NCBI GenBank assembly: GCA_002404795.1
Contig: DHKK01000182.1
Span: forward strand, 3,723 to 9,387
DNA length: 5,665 bases
Source: Clostridiales bacterium UBA4696
Lineage (GTDB): Bacteria; Bacillota; Clostridia; Oscillospirales; Oscillospiraceae
Direction of reading: 5' to 3'
Positions within the stretch are counted from its first letter, which is position 1. Every line of letters starts with the position of its first letter. The notes beneath the pieces are model-generated. The model saw only the letters and a program-made list of their open reading frames with translations. It ran no database searches and had not been told where the DNA came from. A program made the position numbers and the translations under genes. This document shows, in pieces, positions 1 to 5,554 of this stretch.

Positions 1-33
1 CGCCGAGCCAGCTCCCCTGGGAGGGGAGCCTTT
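1..33 (-). repeat. Partial palindromic intergenic repeat (half-unit, runs off the window)
   Basis: This is the outer end of a repeat that continues beyond the left edge. Read on the minus strand it starts AAAGGCTCCCCT and continues into GGCTCGGCG. It closely matches, in inverted orientation, the left half of the repeat at 5555-5590. It contains an 8-bp perfect hairpin: GCTCCCCT at 11-18 pairs with AGGGGAGC at 22-29 around a GGG loop. It has no coding potential that I would defend. Its membership of the same family as the other two repeats is seen directly; its wider distribution in the genome cannot be judged here. Confidence 0.7.
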
Positions 34-53
34 GCCCGCTGCGGCGGGGTTCA

Positions 54-103
54 ATCCCTCAGTCACCTTCGGTGACAGCTCCCTTTACACAAGGGAGCCT
101 TTT
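54..103 (-). repeat. Palindromic intergenic repeat half-unit downstream of the zinc-ribbon gene
   Basis: Two hairpins lie side by side. GTCACC (62-67) pairs with GGTGAC (71-76) around TTC, and GCTCCCTT (78-85) pairs with AAGGGAGC (91-98) around TACAC. The segment matches the right half of the repeat at 5620-5665 on the same strand. It begins 3 bp beyond the stop codon of the minus-strand gene, so these hairpins would be the first structure in that gene's 3' end. On the minus strand no T-run follows, so it is not a classical terminator for that gene. On the plus strand CTTTTCTTT follows the second hairpin, so it could terminate a transcript arriving from the left. A separate GC-rich segment (34-53) divides it from the unit at 1-33. 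Confidence 0.7.
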
Positions 104-105
104 CT

Positions 106-1521
106 TTATTGGAGGTTGCAGCGGACGATGCATTGGTAGCTGACGCCGTTGTAGGTGGTGGAGACGTAGGCGGTGCCGCTGCCTTCGGCTTTGACGACGC
201 CGGTGCCGTCGACCGAGCAGATGGACAGGTCGCTCGAGACCCACAGCAGCCCCGTGATCTTGTCGCCGTTCGCGTCGCGCAGGGAGATCTGGAACGTCTC
301 GCCCTTGACGCCCATGGTGACGTCGCTGTTGCTGATGGTGCAGGTGGCGGCATCGGCCGCGCCGTCTTCAAAATTACAGCGGACGATGCACGTCATCGCG
401 GGGTTATCGTCCACGGTGACGGAGACGGTCGTGGTGCCGCTGCCCTGCGCGGTCAGGACGCCGGAAGCAGAGACGGTGGCGATGGACTCGTCGCTCGAGA
501 CGTAGGTGATCTTCGCGCCCTCCGGCGCGCCGGTGACGGAGAGGGTGTACTGCTCGCCGGCATTGAAGAACGTCAGATCGTCCTTGCTGAGGGCAAGCGG
601 GACGCTCCCCTCCTCCGTCGTCTCCGCGCCGACGTAGGCAAAGTCGCAGGTCACGAGGCACTGGGCCGTCTGCTCGCCGCAGGCGGCGGTGATGACGGCG
701 GAGCCGGCGTTGACAGCGACGATCTTGCCCTGCTCGGAGACCGTGGCGACGCTCTCGTCGCTGGAGGTGAAGGTGACGGGCTCGGTGCACTCGGCGGGCT
801 TGCGGGTGAAGGTGATGTTGAAGAAGCGGCCCGCGTCCTCAAACGTCACGGTCGGGGCCGAGAGCGTCAGGCTGGTGCAGGCGGGGCTGTCGGGCTGCTG
901 GGAGGTCTCTTCGGCCTGAACGGGCTGCTGGTCCTCCTCATTGCGGTAGCGGTTTTCATCCGCGGCGGGGTCGGACGCAGCCTCTGCTGGCTGCGAAGAC
1001 TGCGCGGGTTCGGGCTGCGTTGTCTCAGGCTGGGTGTCGGCGGTCTGCGCGGGGGCTTCGAGCGTCGTCTCGCGGTAGAGCGGCGACCAGCCGAGGCGGC
1101 TGAACGCCAGCAGCGCGCCGCCGAGCACGGCGAGGCCGAGAATGACGCAGATCGTGGCCATCATCCACTTCGGGATGGCATAGACGTTGCCGCCCTTCGG
1201 GGCCTCAGGCGCGTCGGAGCCGTCCTGCGCCGGGGCAGCCGCGCCGGTGCGCAGGCGCTTGCCGGTATAGCCGCGGGCGGCGCGGGGGGCGCCGGGCTCC
1301 TGCCGCAGACGCTTGCCGGCGGGGGCCTTTTCGGTCCGTTCGGGGGCTTCTGGCTGCAGGGGCTGGGGTCTTGCCGGTTTATTTTCTGCGGCGGGGCGCG
1401 CGCGCTTCGGCTCCGGCTGGGCGGGGGCCTTCTGGCCGCCGGCCGTCCGGCCGCAAAGCGGGCACTGGCTCAGACGCGCGTCATAGGCCGTGCCGCAGTA
1501 TTCACAGTTTCTCAGTTCCAT
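106..1521 (-). CDS. Zinc-ribbon, single-span membrane protein with three extracellular BIG2 (Ig-like) domains
   Basis: The protein has 471 residues. I do not recognise a named gene. Seen in order: a zinc ribbon at the extreme N-terminus with Cys6, Cys9, Cys20 and Cys23 (CxxC-x10-CxxC); a Pro/Ala/Arg-rich, probably disordered linker (about 25-117) carrying the pentapeptide GKRLR twice (69-73 and 87-91); one hydrophobic helix (about 120-140); a second Pro/Gln/Thr/Glu-rich linker (about 150-214); and three BIG2-type repeats (about 217-293, 308-384, 394-471). Each repeat has an SSD motif (253, 342, 429) and ends in a CxVxC strand (288/292, 378/382, 464/468). The absence of a signal peptide and the basic linker before the helix suggest N-in, C-out topology, so the ribbon would be cytoplasmic and the Ig domains outside. 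The start is ATG at 1521, with GGAGG five bases upstream on the minus strand. The open frame continues upstream to 2181 but has no ribosome site there and overlaps the divergent gene. BIG2 domains in other proteins serve adhesion or surface spacing; a role here is inference. Confidence 0.9.
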   Translation of the reverse strand: MELRNCEYCGTAYDARLSQCPLCGRTAGGQKAPAQPEPKRARPAAENKPARPQPLQPEAPERTEKAPAGKRLRQEPGAPRAARGYTGKRLRTGAAAPAQDGSDAPEAPKGGNVYAIPKWMMATICVILGLAVLGGALLAFSRLGWSPLYRETTLEAPAQTADTQPETTQPEPAQSSQPAEAASDPAADENRYRNEEDQQPVQAEETSQQPDSPACTSLTLSAPTVTFEDAGRFFNITFTRKPAECTEPVTFTSSDESVATVSEQGKIVAVNAGSAVITAACGEQTAQCLVTCDFAYVGAETTEEGSVPLALSKDDLTFFNAGEQYTLSVTGAPEGAKITYVSSDESIATVSASGVLTAQGSGTTTVSVTVDDNPAMTCIVRCNFEDGAADAATCTISNSDVTMGVKGETFQISLRDANGDKITGLLWVSSDLSICSVDGTGVVKAEGSGTAYVSTTYNGVSYQCIVRCNLQ

Positions 1522-1542
1522 AAGAACCTCCGTTGTCGTTCC

Positions 1543-1560
1543 GCCCGCCAAACGGCGGGC
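1543..1560 (-). promoter_or_regulatory. GC hairpin in the 5' leader of the zinc-ribbon gene
   Basis: GCCCGCC (1543-1549) and GGCGGGC (1554-1560) form a perfect 7-bp stem with a 4-base loop. It lies in the roughly 65-base leader predicted from the promoter at 1592-1620, and its base is 11 bases from the GGAGG ribosome site. No T-run follows on the minus strand, so it is not an intrinsic terminator. It may affect message stability or ribosome access, or be bound by a protein. The structure is seen; its role is unknown. Confidence 0.45.
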
Positions 1561-1591
1561 AGCTTGCTTGCAAATGTTCAGACTTGAGGAC

Positions 1592-1620
1592 AGTATATCA
1601 CAGATTGTTACAGATTCCAA
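1592..1620 (-). promoter_or_regulatory. Promoter of the zinc-ribbon/BIG2 gene
   Basis: On the minus strand a TTGGAA -35 box (1615-1620) and a TATACT -10 box (1592-1597) are separated by 17 bp, a good housekeeping sigma match. Transcription would start near 1585, giving a leader of about 65 bases. A 7-bp direct repeat, ACAGATT at 1600-1606 and 1610-1616 on the plus strand, lies inside the promoter with a period of 10 bp. It could be a binding site for a regulator on one DNA face, but this is only suggestive. Confidence 0.75.
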
Positions 1621-1642
1621 GTGGATGGGACAAGATATTGTA

Positions 1643-1671
1643 TTGCATTTTTTATGAAAATGACATAGAAT
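1643..1671 (+). promoter_or_regulatory. Promoter of the kinase-like gene
   Basis: TTGCAT (1643-1648) and TAGAAT (1666-1671) are separated by exactly 17 bp in an AT-rich stretch. Transcription would start near 1678, leaving a short leader of about 24 bases before the TTG start. The -35 box is only 22 bp from the -35 box of the divergent minus-strand promoter, so a single bound regulator could affect both genes. Confidence 0.7.
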
Positions 1672-1685
1672 AAAGATGTGTTTGT

Positions 1686-1704
1686 AAAGGAGGCGAATGG
1701 TTTG
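1686..1704 (+). promoter_or_regulatory. Ribosome binding site fixing a TTG start
   Basis: AAAGGAGG at 1686-1693 is a near-perfect anti-16S match. It is followed by 8 bases and then TTG at 1702-1704, in frame with the long kinase-like reading frame. The GTG at 1678 has no ribosome site and coincides with the predicted transcription start. The next in-frame ATG, at 1717, is 23 bases from the site, which is too far. The ATG at 1697 is out of frame. TTG at 1702 is therefore the best start. Confidence 0.8.
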
Positions 1705-4491
1705 CCAGAACTGAAAATGATATCGCCGCTGCTGACGAACATGGAAGTCGTCAAATGCATCAGCGTGCGCGGCGGTACATCTGTCTATATCGTAAAGAGC
1801 ACAAAAAGCAATCAGTCCTATTATCTGAAGCATATCTGCATTCCGGAATCGCAGAAGCAGGTCGACGCGCTGATGTTCACCGGCGCGGCCGCCACGGTCG
1901 AGGATGCGCAGAATTACTACAAGCAGGTCGCCGCCGATTATCAGGAAGAGCTCGAGACGCTTGAAAAGCTCTCGGCCAGCCCGAACATCGGCTGCTACCG
2001 CAGCTACCAGATCGAGCCCAAGGAGGACGGCGTCGGCTTTGAGATCTACCTGCTCGCCGAATACCGCCAGACCCTCGCCGAGGTGCTGGCCGGGACGCCC
2101 ATGACGCAGTCGGGCGCGGTGAACCTGGGCGTGGATCTGTGCAGCGCGCTGTGCAGCCTGCGCGAGGCGGGACTCATCCACCGCAATGTCAAGCCGTCGA
2201 ACGTTTACTTAAGCAGCTCGGGCCACTATCTGCTGGGCGATCTGGGCATTGCGAAGATCGACGAGCTCAAATACTGCTCCATGCCGGAAACCATGCTCAG
2301 CTCGTTCTCCGCGCCGGAGCTGTTCAGCCTGCTCGGGACGATCGAGCCGACGACCGACATCTATTCTGTCGGTATGATCCTCTACCGGATCTACAACGGC
2401 AACCACGGCCCGTTTGAGGATGAAAAGACCTCTGCCCGTGCGGCGGACAAGCTGCGCGTCACCGGCGAGCAGCTGCCGGCCCCGATGTACGCCGATTATG
2501 AGATGGCGGACATTTTGCTGAAGGCCTGCGCCTTCAAGCCCGAGGACCGGTACCAGACGCCGCAGGAGCTGCAGGAGGCGCTGCTGGAATACGGCAAGCG
2601 CAACGAGGCCTCCGACGCGCTGATCGTCCCGCCCATCCAGGGCGAGCCTGAGCCCATCGACCCGAACGCCGAGGAGGAGGTCGAGCCGGTCCAGTTCGCC
2701 GACACCGAGCAGATGGCCGACGACTTCAAGCAGAGCTTCTCCCCCGACACCGGGATGCTCAACGCCATCATCGATGAGGTCCACCGCGGCAATGCCGGGC
2801 AGGACTCCATCGGCCTCGACGAGAATCTGCAGGACGCGTCTGAAGACAACGAGACGCCGGACGCCGCGGAAGCCGCGGAGGACGACGGCGAGCTGAAGAT
2901 CAACCTGCCCCCGCGGGGCCAGCGCCGGAAAAAGGCAAAGGCCGCGCCCCGGTGGCTGCTGCCGGTGCTCATCAGCGCGGCGGCGCTGGCCGCGATCTGC
3001 GCGGCGGTGTGGTTCTTCATCATCGTACCCTCCGTCACGTTCGTCAGCTCCGTGACCGTGACCGACATCGGCTCGGACTATCTGACCGTGCAGGTCGAGT
3101 CCGGCGAGGAAAGCGGCGCGTTCAACGTCACCTGCTCCGACGCCTACGGCAACCAGTCGACCCTGGCCTATGTCGCCGGCGGCGATCTGACCTTCGATTC
3201 GCTCGTGCCCGGCACACAGTACACCATCGAGGCCGTCGCGCTCGAGGGCAAAAAGATGAGCGGCTCCTACTCCGCCACCGCCTCGACGCTCGCGGAGACG
3301 AAGATCCTGAGCTTCACGGCCACGCCCATCTCCATCACGCAGGCTGAGCTCAACTTCATCCTGCAGGATGGCCCGGACTTCGACACCTGGACCGTCACCT
3401 ATGAGACCGCCGGGACGGAGCCGAAGAGCGTGAGCTTCTCCGGGCACTCCGTCGTCATCAGCGACCTGCTGTCCGACTCGGAATACACGTTCACCCTGCA
3501 GGCCCCGGCCGACACCCTGCTCACCGGCGCCATCAGCACCGCCCTTTCGACCGTCCCGACCGTCGAGCTGCAGGCCGACAGCGTGACCATCGCGCTTTCG
3601 AGCTCCTCGGCCATCCTCACCTGGCAGTATGACGGCGACGCGCCGGAAAAGTGGGTCGTCACGATCAAGGACAAGGCCGGCTTTGAGGAGACGAAGGAGG
3701 TCACGGTCCCGAACGTCACGTTTGAAAACCTGGTCTCCGGGACGGAGTATGAGATCGTCATCTCCGCACCGACGATGCTCTCGAGCTACGCCATGAGCGT
3801 CACGCCGACCATCACAAAGGTCACGGAATTCAAATCCACCTCCGAGACCGACGAGAGCGGCCGCACGATCAACGTCAATCTCGACTGGACGTGCGAGACT
3901 GAGCCCGCCGACCCCAACTGGGTCGTCACCTACACGCTGCAGGACGTGGAAAACGCAGAGCCGGTCACCATCGAGACCGACACCGAAAGCTGCATCATCC
4001 CGGCCAACAACATGTACCCCGGCGCAACGTACAAGGTCACGCTGGCGCTCAAGAGCGGCGATTCGCTCGACGGCGAGACGGAGCTGACCTTCACGACCGC
4101 GAACGTGGACAACCCCTACACGGCCAACGGCGTCAAGAGCCCCTACACGGGCCTGTTTGTCAAGCCGAACAAGGAGACGTTCCGCTACGTCGATCTGGTC
4201 TCGCCGCGCACGACGTTCTCGAAGGGCGAGCTCGTCGCCTTTGACGTGGACGCCGGCAGCACGCTGGACGATTCGTCCGACGGGACCGTGATGGTCAACC
4301 TCGTCGTCCGCGACGCGGACGGCAAGATCGTCGATTCCTCCAGCTCGGTCCTTGTGTGGAGCGAGATGTGGGAGAAGAACATGTTCGTCGGCTACTTCCC
4401 GCGCACCCCGCAGACCGACGGCGACTATGTGCTCTCCATCTACATCGGCAACCAGCTGCTCGGCTCCGCAAAGTTTAAAGTCCAGAGTTGA
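1702..4491 (+). CDS. Transmembrane Ser/Thr protein kinase-like protein (possible pseudokinase) with extracellular FN3 repeats
   Basis: The protein has 929 residues from the TTG start. The kinase-like domain spans about 14-297. It has a degenerate Gly-rich loop (G24-G25-T-S, first glycine position V22), the beta3 lysine K43 in YLK, an unusually long stretch between beta3 and helix C (about 45-80), the catalytic loop H160-R161-N162-V-K164-P-S-N167, the metal-binding D180-L-G, A204-P-E206, the helix-F aspartate D219, and R283. Asn162 replaces the catalytic-base Asp of the HRD motif, so phosphotransfer is doubtful even though ATP-binding residues K43, N167 and D180 remain. An acidic linker follows (about 300-405), then a basic RRKKAK patch, one membrane helix (about 418-442), four FN3-like repeats whose conserved tyrosines lie at 507, 595, 683 and 777, and a C-terminal beta-rich domain (about 806-929) that I do not recognise. 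The topology should be kinase inside, repeats outside. In layout this recalls the PknB class of bacterial membrane kinases, but with FN3 rather than PASTA domains. It is divergent from the zinc-ribbon gene and ends in its own terminator. Whether it signals, scaffolds or adheres is not settled by sequence. Confidence 0.92.
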   Translation: MPELKMISPLLTNMEVVKCISVRGGTSVYIVKSTKSNQSYYLKHICIPESQKQVDALMFTGAAATVEDAQNYYKQVAADYQEELETLEKLSASPNIGCYRSYQIEPKEDGVGFEIYLLAEYRQTLAEVLAGTPMTQSGAVNLGVDLCSALCSLREAGLIHRNVKPSNVYLSSSGHYLLGDLGIAKIDELKYCSMPETMLSSFSAPELFSLLGTIEPTTDIYSVGMILYRIYNGNHGPFEDEKTSARAADKLRVTGEQLPAPMYADYEMADILLKACAFKPEDRYQTPQELQEALLEYGKRNEASDALIVPPIQGEPEPIDPNAEEEVEPVQFADTEQMADDFKQSFSPDTGMLNAIIDEVHRGNAGQDSIGLDENLQDASEDNETPDAAEAAEDDGELKINLPPRGQRRKKAKAAPRWLLPVLISAAALAAICAAVWFFIIVPSVTFVSSVTVTDIGSDYLTVQVESGEESGAFNVTCSDAYGNQSTLAYVAGGDLTFDSLVPGTQYTIEAVALEGKKMSGSYSATASTLAETKILSFTATPISITQAELNFILQDGPDFDTWTVTYETAGTEPKSVSFSGHSVVISDLLSDSEYTFTLQAPADTLLTGAISTALSTVPTVELQADSVTIALSSSSAILTWQYDGDAPEKWVVTIKDKAGFEETKEVTVPNVTFENLVSGTEYEIVISAPTMLSSYAMSVTPTITKVTEFKSTSETDESGRTINVNLDWTCETEPADPNWVVTYTLQDVENAEPVTIETDTESCIIPANNMYPGATYKVTLALKSGDSLDGETELTFTTANVDNPYTANGVKSPYTGLFVKPNKETFRYVDLVSPRTTFSKGELVAFDVDAGSTLDDSSDGTVMVNLVVRDADGKIVDSSSSVLVWSEMWEKNMFVGYFPRTPQTDGDYVLSIYIGNQLLGSAKFKVQS

Positions 4492-4499
4492 TCCTCTCC

Positions 4500-4535
4500 C
4501 CCGCCGCCCGGAGCCGGGCGGCGGGTTTTCACGGG
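4500..4535 (+). terminator. Intrinsic terminator of the kinase-like gene
   Basis: An 11-bp perfect GC stem (4500-4510 with 4515-4525) with a GAGC loop begins 8 bases after the stop codon and is followed by TTTT, then CACGGG and a second TTTT. The T-tract is short, but the stem is very stable and the placement is right. It separates this gene from the TetR gene. Confidence 0.8.
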
Positions 4536-4588
4536 TTTTCGGTAAAAATCTGGAATAAATGGAATATTTGAAACGTTTACAATTCCTC

Positions 4589-4617
4589 TTGATTTTTTGT
4601 CCGGTTTCCGGTATAAT
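4589..4617 (+). promoter_or_regulatory. Promoter of the TetR-type regulator
   Basis: TTGATT (4589-4594), a 17-bp spacer and a consensus TATAAT (4612-4617) form a strong promoter, with transcription starting near 4624. The spacer carries CCGGTTTCCGG (4601-4611), and AAACGTTT, an 8-bp palindrome, lies just upstream at 4571-4578. Both are possible protein sites but weaker candidates than the inverted repeat at 4622-4635. Confidence 0.85.
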
Positions 4618-4621
4618 GAAC

Positions 4622-4635
4622 GTAGTGAATACTAC
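4622..4635 (+). promoter_or_regulatory. Candidate operator for TetR autoregulation
   Basis: GTAGT-GAAT-ACTAC is a perfect 5+5 inverted repeat centred 11 bp downstream of the -10 box, so it covers the predicted transcription start. TetR-family repressors usually bind short palindromes overlapping their own promoter, which makes this a reasonable autorepression site. The repeat is seen; the binding is inference. Confidence 0.45.
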
Positions 4636-4665
4636 CGCATTTCAATTTTAGTTGGAGGCTCTTCC

Positions 4666-5247
4666 ATGGCGCTCAGAGAGAATTACAGAGAGCTTCTGCT
4701 GGAGGCGGCCGTGCTTGTCGTTTCGCGCGACGGGCTGGATCATGCGACGACCAAGGCCATCGCAAAGGAAGCTGCATGCAACGAGGTCTATATCTACCGC
4801 AATTTCGGCAGCAAGGAAGGTCTGCTGCAGTCAGCTTTCGACCGCGTGGATATCCATTTCATCCAGACCGTGATCCGGCATCTCGACGTGCTGGACGACA
4901 GGAGCATAGCGCTTGAGCAGCGCTGCCGCGCGCTCTGGGAGCCGGTGTGGGCGTTCTTCCTGGCCAGTCCGAATTCCATCCGCTTTTACCTGCGGTATTA
5001 CTATTCCGCGCAGTACCTGACCAGCGCCCGCGCGCTGCATCACCGCAATTACCAGCAGCTGCAGGCGCGGCTGAACCGCTACTTCATCTCCGAGCATGAC
5101 TGCTGGCTGCTGATGGCCCACATCTTCGAGACCATCCTCAGCTTCGTCTCGCACGTGCTGTGCGGCGATCTTGAAGCGACGCCGGAGCTGAGCGAGCAGG
5201 TGTTCGGTCTCGTCTTCCGCACGCTGCAGCCGTATATGCTGCCGTAG
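4666..5247 (+). CDS. TetR/AcrR-family transcriptional regulator
   Basis: The protein has 193 residues, typical for the family. The N-terminal DNA-binding domain is clear: helix 1 (about 6-20), DGLDHATTKAIAKEA leading into the helix-turn-helix (about 28-47), and the family hallmark Y42-I-Y-R-N-F-G-S-K-E-G-L-L (42-54). The rest is a helical ligand-binding and dimer domain rich in aromatics, especially around 91-118 (W91, W95, FF97-98, F107, YYY111-113, Y117), which suggests a hydrophobic pocket. The ligand and target genes cannot be told from sequence. The start is ATG at 4666, with GGAGG at 4654-4658 and a 7-base spacer; the frame is open upstream to 4597, but that stretch contains the promoter. 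It has its own promoter and terminator, so it is not obviously co-transcribed with the kinase-like gene. No efflux pump or enzyme gene, the usual TetR neighbour, is present in the window. Confidence 0.93.
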   Translation: MALRENYRELLLEAAVLVVSRDGLDHATTKAIAKEAACNEVYIYRNFGSKEGLLQSAFDRVDIHFIQTVIRHLDVLDDRSIALEQRCRALWEPVWAFFLASPNSIRFYLRYYYSAQYLTSARALHHRNYQQLQARLNRYFISEHDCWLLMAHIFETILSFVSHVLCGDLEATPELSEQVFGLVFRTLQPYMLP

Positions 5248-5309
5248 GCGCGGAGCCTGAATTTGTTACCCCCTTGTTTCATCCCCCTCAAGTTTGAAAC
5301 ATGCACACT

Positions 5310-5348
5310 GGGCGGGCAGAGTTTCTCTGCCCGCCCGGGGATTTTTTT
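5310..5348 (+). terminator. Intrinsic terminator of the TetR gene
   Basis: GGGCGGGCAGAG (5310-5321) and its exact complement (5325-5336) form a 12-bp stem with a TTT loop. GGGGA separates the stem from a run of seven T (5342-5348). ATCCCC at 5281-5286 could pair with GGGGAT at 5337-5342 as an outer stem, which would bring the structure directly against the T-run. A further 7-bp inverted repeat, TGTTTCA/TGAAACA, lies upstream at 5275-5301. Confidence 0.8.
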
Positions 5349-5369
5349 CGGGAAATTTTGCATCGGCCC

Positions 5370-5397
5370 TTGACTTTTGAAAAAAATCTGCTATAAT
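5370..5397 (+). promoter_or_regulatory. Promoter of tRNA-Gly
   Basis: TTGACT (5370-5375), a 16-bp spacer and TATAAT (5392-5397) are close to consensus, as expected for a highly expressed stable RNA. The start of transcription would be about 12 bases before the mature tRNA 5' end. Confidence 0.85.
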
Positions 5398-5415
5398 CAT
5401 ATCTGCATTTGAGAT

Positions 5416-5491
5416 GCGGGTGTAGCTCATCCGGTAGAGCGCCACCTTGCCAAGGTGGAGGTAGCGAGTTCGAGCCTCGTCACCCGCTCCA
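5416..5491 (+). tRNA. tRNA-Gly (anticodon GCC)
   Basis: The full cloverleaf can be drawn. The acceptor stem GCGGGTG (5416-5422) pairs perfectly with CACCCGC (5481-5487). The D-stem is GCTC/GAGC, with GG in its loop. The anticodon stem CCACC/GGTGG holds the loop TTGCCAA with anticodon GCC at 5449-5451. The T-arm is GCGAG-TTCGAGC-CTCGT with one G-U pair. The discriminator is T5488 and CCA is encoded at 5489-5491. It reads GGC and GGT codons, which matches the many GGC glycine codons in the genes here. It stands alone between its own promoter and terminator. Confidence 0.97.
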
Positions 5492-5492
5492 T

Positions 5493-5522
5493 AACCGACA
5501 GTCGAAAGACTGTCGGTTTTTT
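5493..5522 (+). terminator. Intrinsic terminator of tRNA-Gly
   Basis: AACCGACAGTC (5493-5503) and GACTGTCGGTT (5508-5518) form an 11-bp perfect stem capped by a GAAA tetraloop. A run of six T (5517-5522) overlaps the stem base and is followed by GTTTG. It begins two bases after the encoded CCA. Confidence 0.95.
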
Positions 5523-5554
5523 GTTTGTCTTCTCTTGATACGGGCGCGCAAATC

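Noticed and set aside
1..103. CRISPR array
   Set aside because: The units are palindromic, differ in spacing and orientation and are not separated by uniform spacers. There are no cas genes.
109..1587. A 492-codon open frame on the plus strand opposite the zinc-ribbon gene
   Set aside because: It is a low-complexity Gly/Ala/Arg-rich translation typical of the antisense of a GC-rich gene. It has no ribosome site, and the opposite strand has clear domains.
1522..2181. N-terminal extension of the zinc-ribbon gene's frame by 220 codons
   Set aside because: It would run through both promoters and into the divergent gene. The GGAGG five bases before ATG 1521 and the zinc ribbon starting at residue 6 fix the start.
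2209..3447. A 412-codon minus-strand open frame inside the kinase-like gene
   Set aside because: It is an antisense shadow caused by GC-rich third positions. Its composition is Arg/Gly/Leu-rich, without recognisable domains, and the plus-strand kinase and FN3 motifs run through it.
4597..4665. An earlier start for the TetR gene
   Set aside because: This stretch contains the -10 box and predicted transcription start, and no ribosome site. ATG 4666 has a well-spaced GGAGG.
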